Positions 15,977-23,597 of a stretch of 37,744 nt of DNA are shown here, piece after piece; within the stretch, counting starts at the first letter, position 1; each line of letters starts with the position of its first letter. Origin of the DNA: DAIPHL01 sp036771375. GTDB lineage: Bacteria; Synergistota; Synergistia; Synergistales; Synergistaceae. The stretch is taken from the NCBI GenBank assembly GCA_036771375.1, contig DAIPHL010000003.1, positions 1 through 37,744 on the forward strand. The letters run 5' to 3'. The notes under the pieces were generated by a model. It made no database searches. It was not told where the DNA came from and was given only the letters and a program-made list of their open reading frames with translations. Position numbers and translations under genes: made by a program.

Positions 15977-17599
15977 CTACACGATATATTTTTGCAGTGT
16001 GCGCCTGACGCTCCCTGGACCGACCAGCATCTCGACGAACATCTTCTCGATTCGCTCCGATAGGCCGATTTCTTCCAAATCCACATGAAAGAGCGCTTCA
16101 TTCTTCAGAACCGGTTGCAACTGTCCTCTGTAGCTCTCGGGCTTGCCGAAGAATATGGAGGAAACGGAATCCCGCAGTTCTTGCATCATGGGATCCGGAC
16201 TGAGAGCGATCGCGTCTCCTTTGTCATCGACACCGAGCAAGTATCTGAACCATGTCGCGATTACAAGGGGTATGCAGACGAAACCACCCTCTGGACGACT
16301 TTCTTTTGCCTGGTACAACTTCAACGTTTCCCCGAAACGAATGCCGATCTTCTGGGATGTGTCGGTGGCAATGCGTTGAGGGGTATCGGGTATATTGGGA
16401 TTCGGAAAACGTTCCTCCATCACCTCGCGGGCGAAAGCCAAGGGAGAGATGATTCCAGGATCCGCAACGACCGGCATTCCCTCCGTAAAAACAAGCCTTT
16501 CAAGCAGTTTCTGCAGATCCTGATCCAAAACGGCTTCCCATATAAAGGCATAACCCAAAAGACATCCATAAAGGGCCAGAGCGGTGTGTATCGGATTGAG
16601 ACACGTACAGACCTTCATTTTTTCTGTTTTCTCAACAGTGGATCGATCCGTGAAGTGAACATTCGGTGTGGCAATCGGCATATGCCCGGCGGGGAAATTG
16701 TCTTCTACAATCAAGTATCCGTTTGCTTCCGCGTTTACAAAGGGTGCGATGAAGGTTTTTGCTCCGGTTACAACGATATCCATATCCATAAATCCGAGGC
16801 GGTTCAAAGTCATTTGAACCGATTCCGCGGGATGAGGCGTGATCTTGTCGATCATTGTCCACGGAAAAGAAATTTTTCGAGGGTTCGTCAGGTAGGAGAG
16901 AAAACGCTCCTCGACAAAACCGCGCTCGCACCATTCCCGAGCGATCGTCAGGACTGCATCTTGCAGCCTTTTCCCATTCTGTGAACAGTTGTCCATGCTG
17001 ACAAAAGCGAGCGGCAGCTCCCCCATTTTGAATCTGGCATAAGCGAGCGTCGTGACGATCGACATCGTGTGCCTGGGCGCGGCCGGTCCGTTTTCGATGT
17101 CCTGTAATACCATCGGGAAATACTCCCCCGCCATATCGCGCAACGCGTAGCCTTTTTCCGTAATGGTGAAACTCGCCAGTTGGAGGGACGCCTCGCAAAA
17201 CACCTGCTGCAGGCGCGTCCAGTCCTTTTGATTGGCGTAGTTTGTCGTAACGCTTTCCGCTACGCTCCCTATCAATTCCTTCTCGAACACGCCGTTTGCG
17301 TGCATTTTGACGAGAAGGCTCAAATTGTCATGAGGCTTGTATATCGCATCGACGATCCCGAAATCAAACGATTCTGCCGCGATGATACCTTTATCCGTCA
17401 GCCCTTCGTTCAATGAATCCTGAACCAGTGCGGCGATGAAACTCCTGAAAATATTGCCGGCTCCGAAATGAACCCATATCGGTTCACGCTTCGTTTTCTC
17501 CCTCATTCCATTGATATCGTACCGAGGGAGAGAAACTCCCGCTTTCTCAAACGCATCCGAATGCTGTTTCATGGAATTGACTTGCAGTTTGAGCATCAT
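15977..17599 (-). CDS. Fructuronate reductase (mannonate oxidoreductase)
   Basis: UxuB reduces D-fructuronate to D-mannonate with NADH, preceding UxuA. The 540-aa protein belongs to the long-chain mannitol dehydrogenase family. Its N-terminal Rossmann part contains VHFGAGNIFRSFIAAL and its catalytic part MKVCTCLNPIHTALAL, with the Lys...Asn...His triad. The open frame continues upstream inside the permease gene, but ATG 17599, with AGAGG about 8 nt upstream and 5 nt after the permease stop, is the sensible start. It is paralogous to uxaB at 6070-7593; GAGNIFRSF here against GEGNFLRAF there helps separate the two. The assignment to fructuronate rests on the partner uxuA downstream. Confidence 0.88.
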   Translation of the reverse strand: MMLKLQVNSMKQHSDAFEKAGVSLPRYDINGMREKTKREPIWVHFGAGNIFRSFIAALVQDSLNEGLTDKGIIAAESFDFGIVDAIYKPHDNLSLLVKMHANGVFEKELIGSVAESVTTNYANQKDWTRLQQVFCEASLQLASFTITEKGYALRDMAGEYFPMVLQDIENGPAAPRHTMSIVTTLAYARFKMGELPLAFVSMDNCSQNGKRLQDAVLTIAREWCERGFVEERFLSYLTNPRKISFPWTMIDKITPHPAESVQMTLNRLGFMDMDIVVTGAKTFIAPFVNAEANGYLIVEDNFPAGHMPIATPNVHFTDRSTVEKTEKMKVCTCLNPIHTALALYGCLLGYAFIWEAVLDQDLQKLLERLVFTEGMPVVADPGIISPLAFAREVMEERFPNPNIPDTPQRIATDTSQKIGIRFGETLKLYQAKESRPEGGFVCIPLVIATWFRYLLGVDDKGDAIALSPDPMMQELRDSVSSIFFGKPESYRGQLQPVLKNEALFHVDLEEIGLSERIEKMFVEMLVGPGSVRRTLQKYIV

Positions 17600-17604
17600 A
17601 TCGG

Positions 17605-18285
17605 TTACCTCTGTTCGACAAGGTGCTTCCCCAGCTTTTTTTCGAGAAACGCCTGTAAATATGTAAGAGCTGTGCTGAAAATCAAGTAAATGAAACCGAC
17701 TTCCAAATAAATCCACAGGGGATACATTTTGACAGCGGTGATCTGCTGCCCGATCTGAAAAATTTCCGCGACGGTGAGCGTCGCGACCAAAGAAGTATCT
17801 TTGAGCAAGCTTATGAACGAATTTCCCAGAGAAGGGACTGCGACAAGAGCGGCCTGAGGTACGATTACATAACGCATGGTTTGTATTTTACTCATCCCAA
17901 GAGCCTTCGTCGCTTCCCACTGTCCTTTCGAGATTGAAATCAGAGCCGCCCGAATCACTTCGGAGTTGTAGGCTCCCTGGCTGACGCTGAGCCCGATCAC
18001 GGCGGAAACAAAGGGCGTAAAAACAATGTTGATGTTGGGTAAGCCGTAGAAAATGACAAACAATTGAACGATCAGAGGGGTTCCTCTGATAACCCAGACG
18101 TAAAACGCGGCGACATACGATATGACTTTCATTTTTGAAAGCCTCATCAGGGCTACCAGAAAAGCCAGAACAAGGCCGATCGTAAACGAGATGAGCGTCA
18201 ATGGAACGGTCACGACAAGCCCCGCTTTGAACATCGGCCAAAAGGAATCAAGCAGCAACGTCACGATTTTCGTTGTTCCGCCCAT
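17605..18285 (-). CDS. ABC transporter permease, polar amino-acid (HisM/GlnP) type
   Basis: This 226-aa inner-membrane permease has the HAAT-family pattern: a first membrane segment ending in VTVPLTLISFTIGLVLAFL, the conserved RGTPLIVQLFVIFYGLP, and the EAA loop EATKALGMSKIQTMRYVIVPQA that contacts the ATPase. About five membrane segments are visible. GGAGGT lies 7 nt before ATG 18285; in-frame starts upstream lack such a site. Only one permease gene is present, so the channel is probably a homodimer. It follows the binding-protein gene by 74 nt holding a strong hairpin and is followed at once by uxuB, which suggests import of a substrate that ends in the mannonate pathway. Confidence 0.9.
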   Translation of the reverse strand: MGGTTKIVTLLLDSFWPMFKAGLVVTVPLTLISFTIGLVLAFLVALMRLSKMKVISYVAAFYVWVIRGTPLIVQLFVIFYGLPNINIVFTPFVSAVIGLSVSQGAYNSEVIRAALISISKGQWEATKALGMSKIQTMRYVIVPQAALVAVPSLGNSFISLLKDTSLVATLTVAEIFQIGQQITAVKMYPLWIYLEVGFIYLIFSTALTYLQAFLEKKLGKHLVEQR

Positions 18286-18310
18286 ACGGGAAACCTCCAT
18301 CATATGGAAT

Positions 18311-18349
18311 GGTTGCGAGGACCGGTGAAAGAGTCGAATCCCCGCAACC
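18311..18349 (-). other. Hairpin between binding-protein and permease genes
   Basis: Plus-strand arms GGTTGCGAGGA (18311-18321) and TCCCCGCAACC (18339-18349) pair over 11 bp when G-U pairing is allowed on the transcript, with a 17-nt loop. It begins about 10 nt after the binding-protein stop in the minus-strand sense and has no T-run. Its position matches the hairpins after both dctP genes. Confidence 0.6.
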
Positions 18350-18359
18350 ACACTGTCGC

Positions 18360-19187
18360 TTATTTTTTATAGATGCTGATGCTGTCCGCGACCTCTTTGC
18401 CGAAATATTTTTCGGCAAGGCTGTAACAGGTTCCGTCCGCAATCATACTTTTAATGATTTCATTGGCTTTGGCGGCAAGTTCGGCGTCGGCTTTGCGGAA
18501 CATTGCGGACGACTCGATTTCATAGCTGTTTTCGGGTTTGTAAATTGCCGCAACACGAATTTTCACGTCCGGTCTTTCCTTCATGTACTCGACGATGGAA
18601 GTCAGGTTATTCACGGAGGCATCCACCCTGCCCGTGGCGATCAGATCCATCGCCTGTGTCAAGGAAGCATCCGATAGAGTCGCCCCATATTTTCGAGCGA
18701 TGTTGCCCGCCGTACTGGAAAGGGAGTTTGCGCATTTTTTACCCTTCAGGTCTTCGAAAGATTTTATACTCTTGTTGTTCTCCGCGACAACGACCGCAAA
18801 GGGATTTTCCGCGTAGGGGAGCGACATTGCATAGCGTTCCTGGCGTTCTTTCGTCGGATTTACCCCGCAGATGACGACATCGTAGCGTTTTGCGTCCAAA
18901 CCGGCGATTACGCCATCCCATTTATTGGAAATATTGAATTCGGCCTTTACTCCCAAGCGTTTTGCGATCTCTTTTGCGATATCGACTTCAAAACCGGTTA
19001 ATTTGCCTGTTCCCTGTTCGTTATACACATAGGGAATCCAATTGCCTTCCGCTCCGATGGTTAACTTGCCTGCACTGGTGATTCTTTTCAGGGAACCGTC
19101 CGCTGCAAAACAACTGTTGACTGCCACAAACAGTATGCAAAGCACAAATCCGATAACAAGCGCTGAAATTCTGTTTTCCCTTTTCAT
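18360..19187 (-). CDS. ABC solute-binding protein, family 3
   Basis: This 275-aa periplasmic binding protein serves the adjacent permease and ATPase. It has a signal peptide (MKRENR, a hydrophobic stretch, cleavage near CFAADG) and the family-3 fold: LTGFEVDIAKEIAKRLGVK, the ligand Arg in NPTKERQERY, and SLSSTAGNIARKYG. Where amino-acid-binding members usually carry Asp to hold the alpha-amino group, this protein reads GRVDASVNNLTS, with Asn. A ligand without a free alpha-amino group is therefore possible. In-frame starts lie at 19205 (TTG), 19196 and 19187; AAGGA 8 nt before 19187 favours the last. The operon context points to a sugar-acid derivative, but this is inference. Confidence 0.85.
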   Translation of the reverse strand: MKRENRISALVIGFVLCILFVAVNSCFAADGSLKRITSAGKLTIGAEGNWIPYVYNEQGTGKLTGFEVDIAKEIAKRLGVKAEFNISNKWDGVIAGLDAKRYDVVICGVNPTKERQERYAMSLPYAENPFAVVVAENNKSIKSFEDLKGKKCANSLSSTAGNIARKYGATLSDASLTQAMDLIATGRVDASVNNLTSIVEYMKERPDVKIRVAAIYKPENSYEIESSAMFRKADAELAAKANEIIKSMIADGTCYSLAEKYFGKEVADSISIYKK

Positions 19188-19292
19188 TTTCATCATCCTT
19201 TCCAAACGAAGCCGATCTTTTCAGAAAACGCATCGACGGTGGCGCAGATGTTTTGTTTTCATGAACTCCCCCTTTATCAGCACCGGCAAAAG

Positions 19293-20123
19293 TCAATCCA
19301 CAAGAAAACGCCTCAATACTCTCATGTTTTTCAAGTCAGCCGCGAAAGGATCGTTGAAATAGCGTTCGTCGGCAATCTCCTGTACCAGATATCCGTGATA
19401 TCCATACCGATTGATGACTTTAAGTTGTCTTTCAAGAGGAGTATTGCCTTCGCCCCACACGTTGTGAACATACGGGTCGCCATCCAAAAAATGCATATGA
19501 ATCAAATCTCCACCGAACGTATCGAACCAATCATCCAGCGTCTCCCCTGCCGATCCCGTGGCGATGGAATCGATCATGATTTTCAAATTAGGATGGTTCA
19601 CCGTCTCCCACATTCTTTTTGCGCGTGGCAGGCTGTTGACCAGGTTCGATTCGTCCTCACGCAAGGACTCCATTGCCAGCGTGACCCCGTATTCCCGGGC
19701 AAATTCCGCCAAACGATACAGATGTTCGGAAGAGCGCTTCCACATCTCTTCGAATTTTTCACTGGCATAACCCCAACCGGAGTTGACGACGGCGATTCGG
19801 GCTTCCAGCTCGTGTGCCACTCTGATGCCGTTTGAAAAGTATTCATAGCTGCGTTCGAGGTGGAAAGGCTCCATCGCTGCGTATTGGTATTGATAGGAAC
19901 AACTTGGCGATGTCACCGAGACGACCTTCATCTTTCGATCACGAAGTTTTTTCTTCAGTGCCCTGCAATCGTCATGGTTCAAGGAGTCCAGCCAGAAGTG
20001 AGAGGCACCGCACCAAAGTTCGATGTTGCTATACCCTACCCGTTGTTGACATTCCAGAAAGTAATCCAAGGAGAAGTTACGATAATGCTGGTTCATGGCG
20101 ACGAGTTGTTCGCGTTTTATCAT
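19293..20123 (-). CDS. TIM-barrel sugar isomerase/epimerase-like protein, metal site intact
   Basis: This 276-aa protein belongs to the AP_endonuc_2 (xylose-isomerase-like TIM barrel) superfamily, which includes tagatose/psicose 3-epimerases and hydroxypyruvate isomerase. The four expected metal ligands are present: Glu in LAMESLRED, Asp in KIMIDSIAT, His in HMHFLDGD and Glu in LVQEIADER. It could isomerise or epimerise a keto-sugar acid. The ATG at 20123 overlaps the stop of the paralogue upstream (ATGA), so the two are translationally coupled. The paralogue shares the framework WFD-FG-D-...F-DG...VWGEG but lacks most ligands. The exact reaction is unknown. Confidence 0.8.
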   Translation of the reverse strand: MIKREQLVAMNQHYRNFSLDYFLECQQRVGYSNIELWCGASHFWLDSLNHDDCRALKKKLRDRKMKVVSVTSPSCSYQYQYAAMEPFHLERSYEYFSNGIRVAHELEARIAVVNSGWGYASEKFEEMWKRSSEHLYRLAEFAREYGVTLAMESLREDESNLVNSLPRAKRMWETVNHPNLKIMIDSIATGSAGETLDDWFDTFGGDLIHMHFLDGDPYVHNVWGEGNTPLERQLKVINRYGYHGYLVQEIADERYFNDPFAADLKNMRVLRRFLVD

Positions 20124-20953
20124 AACGATATCGGCTCCAATTGTTCCAAAAGATAGCGATAATTTCTCTCATCCGCTTCGAAAGGATTTCCTATATCGTT
20201 TTCTCCTTTTCTGTACTGAGAAAATACGCCTTTATACCCTTCGCTCACGATCTGTTTAAAAAAGCCCGCACAGGGGAGACAACCTTCACCCCATACACGA
20301 GGTCCTTTATAGTTCCCGTCGATGAAGCGGACCAAGGCGATGTCCGCGCCAAAGGCATCGAACCATTGAGGAATCTCCTCTCCAACCAGGCTCATCACAT
20401 GTGTATCCAAAATTATTTTGTGATGTTGGGAGCCCACCTCATGTTTCATTTGCCTCAGTTCGGCAAGGGAGAGCAAAATGGAGGAATTTTCGGGAGAAGC
20501 GATGCCCGTTGCGAGAAAGACATCCAACGTTTCGGCAGTTTCACACAGCTCCTGGAGCATCTTTCTACAGTGACGCCACAGAATCTCCCGGGGAACGTCG
20601 AAACACCCGCCGGAGATTTCAACACAAAGAACAGGTGAATGAAGCCGTTTCGCTATTTTCATGGCGTTACGAAAATAGGCCAAAGTCGCTTCCCCCTGCT
20701 TACTTTCCACCTTTGCACAGACGGAGTAACGATACGATTTTGGAGAAAAAGCGACAAGCCGCATATCCGCACCTTTCAAAGAATCGACAATTCGCGAAGA
20801 GTCTTCACATTCGATATGATCACACCACAAGTGCGGAACCTGTGCAACGAATTCCATCTGCCGGATTCCACATTTCCGCTGTTCTTCGACGAACGCATCG
20901 AATGGATAACGGATATATTGAGCGTTGCTCGCGGCGATTCTCTCCATCGTCAT
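20120..20953 (-). CDS. TIM-barrel paralogue with a degenerate metal site
   Basis: This 277-aa protein is paralogous to the gene at 19293-20123, with shared stretches such as PQWFDAFGADI, RFIDG and RVWGEGCLP. When the two are aligned by eye, three of four metal ligands are changed: the Glu of AMES becomes Thr (LATG), the His of MHFLDG becomes Arg (VRFIDG), and the Glu of VQE becomes Gln (FSQ). Only the Asp (IILDTHV) remains. It is therefore probably not a metal-dependent isomerase of the usual type and may be a partner or regulatory subunit of its neighbour. The start at 20953 (MTMERIAAS) follows the bicupin stop by 4 nt; a purine-rich GGGAGAG lies about 13 nt upstream. Confidence 0.75.
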   Translation of the reverse strand: MTMERIAASNAQYIRYPFDAFVEEQRKCGIRQMEFVAQVPHLWCDHIECEDSSRIVDSLKGADMRLVAFSPKSYRYSVCAKVESKQGEATLAYFRNAMKIAKRLHSPVLCVEISGGCFDVPREILWRHCRKMLQELCETAETLDVFLATGIASPENSSILLSLAELRQMKHEVGSQHHKIILDTHVMSLVGEEIPQWFDAFGADIALVRFIDGNYKGPRVWGEGCLPCAGFFKQIVSEGYKGVFSQYRKGENDIGNPFEADERNYRYLLEQLEPISL

Positions 20954-20957
20954 GCTG

Positions 20958-21707
20958 TTATTTAATCTCTCCCGGGTAGCCGTCCTGACAGAGTTCAAAC
21001 CACACATAAGCGAAAGACTCCCCCTCCACACACTCGCTGCCATGCTGGCATCCGTGAGGAGTATAGATAATGTCCCCGCCTTCGAGCTTTATTTTTTCGT
21101 CTCCTGCCGTATAGGTGAACTTGGTTCCCGGCAGCATGATGTACCATTGTTCCAGTTCGTTGTGCATGTGCTGCCCGATATAATTCGGCCCGTCCCCGAA
21201 GTTCGCTCCCATACTGAGGCGCCCCAGGTTTCTGTGTTCCAGCAGCATCATCTGTGTCACTCCCGCTCCCGTAAAGCGCTCCTTGTAGCGCCATGCCTCC
21301 GACACACCGCGAAAGCGGGGAAGCTCCATGCGCGAATCGACCAGACTGGTTTTGTCATAATCGTTGACCTCGGTTACGATGCGCACAAAATCAAGCGGTT
21401 CGTCTGCATCCGCGGCAGCGTGAATCGAAAATCCCTCGACGTCAAATTCAGGTACAAAAACGGAGACTTCGAAGATGCGAAAAATCCTCCTCGGTGTGGT
21501 TATATAACCTTTTCCGTTCGTAAACAGAAAAACCTGATTGTGTCGGGTCAGCGGATAGATATCCGGTTCGATCCTCGCCCCCGGTTTCAGAGAACACCGA
21601 TAAAGACTTGCGTCTCGATATTCATTTACGAGAATCGGCAAGCAGGAAAAACCATCTTTATAATCATGTTTTGTTTCCGAACGTCTTGAGATTTTTACAA
21701 GGCCCAC
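20958..21707 (-). CDS. Bicupin protein, second of two tandem paralogues
   Basis: This 249-aa protein appears to have two cupin halves. The C-terminal half has the full motifs: HMHNELEQWY (HxH then Glu) and GGDIIYTPHGCQHGS, which fits G-x5-P-x-G-x2-H. A metal-bound active site there is likely. The N-terminal half (around RHNQVFLFTNGKGYITTP) lacks the HxH pair and may be structural. The GTG start at 21707 has AAGGAGG 8 nt upstream, while an open extension runs into the upstream paralogue. I cannot name the reaction; sugar-acid isomerases and aminohydrolases both occur among bicupins. The operon suggests a step on a uronate-derived substrate. Confidence 0.75.
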   Translation of the reverse strand: MGLVKISRRSETKHDYKDGFSCLPILVNEYRDASLYRCSLKPGARIEPDIYPLTRHNQVFLFTNGKGYITTPRRIFRIFEVSVFVPEFDVEGFSIHAAADADEPLDFVRIVTEVNDYDKTSLVDSRMELPRFRGVSEAWRYKERFTGAGVTQMMLLEHRNLGRLSMGANFGDGPNYIGQHMHNELEQWYIMLPGTKFTYTAGDEKIKLEGGDIIYTPHGCQHGSECVEGESFAYVWFELCQDGYPGEIK

Positions 21708-21720
21708 TGCCAGTTCCTCC

Positions 21721-22470
21721 TTATTTGATTTCACCCGGGTACCCGTTTTCGCACAACTCAAACCAAATATAGTCGTAGACTTCCCCCGCGTCGGCCCTGC
21801 TCCCATGATACAGACCCGTCGGAGTATAGCTGAGATCTCCTCCGGTCATCTCAATTTGTTCGCCGTTCGCTTCGTATATGAAACGAGAGCCTTTCAAAGG
21901 GAAATACCATTGGACCAGTTCGTTGTGAATGTGCGCTCCAATCACGGTAGGCCCTCTGCCGAGCACCGCTCCCATACTGAGACGTCCAAGATTTCTATGT
22001 TCAATCAACATAAGAGAGGTGGTATGTTTTTCCTTAAAATCCTCATAGTACGTCCATCCCTGTGATATCCTCCGGAAACGGGGAAGCGTAATCCTCGCCT
22101 CTTTCAGACAGGCTCTGTCATAGTCGCTGATCTCTGTGACGATGTGTAAAAATTCCAGCGGCTCTTTACTATCTGCGGATGTTCTGATGACAAACGGCTC
22201 TTTGTCGAACTCCGGCACAAAAACAGAAACCTCGGTGATATTCCAAGCCTCTCTGGGAGTGGTTATAAAACCTTTTCCTCCGAAAAAAACAAAGATTTGG
22301 TTGTGCTCTTCAAGCGGATATCTCTTTGGCTCGACTTCACAACCGGGTTGTAGCCGACACCGAGCAAAAGAGGCTTGTGAATATGCTCCAGTCAACACGG
22401 GACAGCTCGAAAAACCGTTCTCAAACGCGTGTTTGTCATCTTTGTAACGTGCGACTTTAATCTGACACAC
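21721..22470 (-). CDS. Bicupin protein, first of two tandem paralogues
   Basis: This 249-aa protein has exactly the same length as the next gene and clearly similar sequence: HNQIFVFFGGKGFITTPRE, EHRNLGRLSMGA, HIHNELVQWY, GGDLSYTPTGLYHGS, and the shared ending NGYPGEIK. The C-terminal cupin keeps HxH and the late His. Val stands where the paralogue has the motif Glu, while NEL and QW are kept, so metal binding may differ between the two. The GTG start at 22470 has AGAGGTG about 7 nt upstream and lies 14 nt inside the ATPase gene; a longer open frame would overlap that gene further. The two proteins might form a heteromer or act on successive substrates. Function unknown. Confidence 0.72.
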   Translation of the reverse strand: MCQIKVARYKDDKHAFENGFSSCPVLTGAYSQASFARCRLQPGCEVEPKRYPLEEHNQIFVFFGGKGFITTPREAWNITEVSVFVPEFDKEPFVIRTSADSKEPLEFLHIVTEISDYDRACLKEARITLPRFRRISQGWTYYEDFKEKHTTSLMLIEHRNLGRLSMGAVLGRGPTVIGAHIHNELVQWYFPLKGSRFIYEANGEQIEMTGGDLSYTPTGLYHGSRADAGEVYDYIWFELCENGYPGEIK

Positions 22471-23212
22471 GGTCTTCACCTCTTTGCGGTAACATTTTGC
22501 CCAGAAAGGTTTGGGTTCTCTTGTTTTGTGGGTTTGTGAATATACTTGCAGGGGACCCCTCTTCGACGATATAACCATCGTCCATAAAAATTACCCTGTC
22601 GCTGACGTCCCGTGCAAACCCCATTTCATGCGTTACGACCATCATCGTCATACCATCGGACACCAACTTTTTTATGACGTCAAGGACCTCGCCGACCATT
22701 TCAGGATCGAGAGCAGAGGTTGGTTCATCAAAAAGCATGAGTTCGGGTTGCATACAAAGAGCTCTGGCGATCGCAATGCGTTGTTGCTGACCACCGGAGA
22801 GCTGTACCGGATAAGCGTGCTCTTTGTCCGAGAGTCCGACGGTGTTCAACAAATCGAGGGCCCTCCTCCTCGCCTCTTTTCTTGTCACATTCTGTACGCA
22901 AATCGGGGCTAGAGTGATGTTGTCCATTGCAGTCAGGTGGGGAAAGAGATTGAATTGTTGGAAGACCATGCCCATTTTCCGAAGCGCAGCGTTGGATTCT
23001 TTGGGAGGACATGAGAGCAAGTCAACACCGTGATAAAAAATTTGGCCTTCCGAAGGCGTTTCCAACAGGTTCAAACATCGCAGGAGAGTACTTTTCCCCG
23101 AACCGGAAGGACCGATGATGACGACAACCTCTCCAGCCGTTACATCCAAGTCGATCCCCTTCAGCACTTCATTTTTTCCAAAATTTTTTTTGAGTCCCCG
23201 TATCTTCAGCAT
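22457..23212 (-). CDS. ABC transporter ATPase, polar amino-acid (GlnQ) type
   Basis: This 251-aa ATPase powers the ABC transporter encoded downstream. All nucleotide-binding motifs are present: Walker A GPSGSGKS, Q-loop MVFQQFNLFPH, signature LSGGQQQR, Walker B LMLFDEPTSALDP and switch His in VVTHEMGFA. The sequence is of the GlnQ/HisP subfamily. The start at 23212 (MLKIRGL) has GAGGTGAG just upstream and is the normal family N-terminus. It is the first gene of the nine-gene operon, separated from its permease and binding protein by four enzyme-like genes. That is unusual and suggests that import and conversion of one substrate are tightly linked. Confidence 0.93.
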   Translation of the reverse strand: MLKIRGLKKNFGKNEVLKGIDLDVTAGEVVVIIGPSGSGKSTLLRCLNLLETPSEGQIFYHGVDLLSCPPKESNAALRKMGMVFQQFNLFPHLTAMDNITLAPICVQNVTRKEARRRALDLLNTVGLSDKEHAYPVQLSGGQQQRIAIARALCMQPELMLFDEPTSALDPEMVGEVLDVIKKLVSDGMTMMVVTHEMGFARDVSDRVIFMDDGYIVEEGSPASIFTNPQNKRTQTFLGKMLPQRGEDRVSD

Positions 23213-23443
23213 TTTCTCACCTCGATACAATAGGTACACAAAAGCGAATAACAGAACGGTCTTTCCCGCTATAACGTCGAAATCTCCTCACGACCCTTTT
23301 ATGTTTCAAAGAGGAGAGAGTCTCGTAGACGCACTTGTATGTCATCATGGGGACTCGGTCATATCTTTAAATGAAGCTCCTTCCTCGTTTTCCCAGGCAG
23401 GGAGACGACAGAAAAGAAAAAATAAAAAAGCCTTTTTTCAATA

Positions 23444-23463
23444 TGATATATTTCTGATATATT
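23444..23463. repeat. Tandem TGATATATT repeats, candidate GntR site
   Basis: TGATATATT occurs at 23444-23452 and 23455-23463, an 11-bp period of about one helical turn, so both copies face the same side of DNA. They lie just downstream of the candidate ABC-operon -10 and include the left arm of a longer inverted repeat. Confidence 0.5.
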
Positions 23464-23567
23464 ACTATAACATGAAACTACCACATGATTTTTTTCTTGT
23501 CAACAACATGGATCCACTTTGTTTGACAGTGAGTAAAAAAACCCTTACGATATCCCAGAAATATATC
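23445..23567. promoter_or_regulatory. 12-bp inverted repeat flanking the divergent promoter region
   Basis: GATATATTTCTG (23445-23456) recurs inverted as CAGAAATATATC (23556-23567), a perfect 12-bp match with copies 111 bp apart (start to start). The right copy lies at the predicted start point of gntR and the left near that of the ABC operon. Two copies of one operator, bound by the GntR/FCD protein and perhaps looped, would explain this. Confidence 0.5.
23523..23551 (+). promoter_or_regulatory. gntR promoter
   Basis: TTGACA (23523-23528), a perfect -35, is followed by a 17-bp spacer and TACGAT (23546-23551, 4/6). Transcription would start near 23558, within the right-hand copy of the inverted repeat, which suggests autorepression. 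Confidence 0.55.
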
Positions 23568-23597
23568 TAATGTTTTTATCATTGCATGAGGTGCGAT

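Larger units (their letters stand above)
23213..23597. other. Divergent control region between the ABC operon and gntR
   Basis: No gene is seen in these 385 bp. The gntR side is very AT-rich and holds a plus-strand promoter (23523-23551), two TGATATATT direct repeats and a 12-bp inverted repeat. The ABC operon appears to have a leader of roughly 200 nt; its -10 may be TATAGT (minus strand, 23469-23464), but no good -35 is found at normal spacing. A minus-strand TTGACA at 23503-23498 has only a poor -10 at 17 bp. Confidence 0.5.

Noticed and set aside
17600..17716. N-terminal extension of uxuB
   Set aside because: The extra 39 codons lie within the permease gene, and the ribosome binding site supports the start at 17599.
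23401..23440. A/T-rich stretch AAAAAAG-C-CTTTTTT as a terminator
   Set aside because: The loop would be too short and the stem almost only A-T pairs, so a stable hairpin is unlikely.
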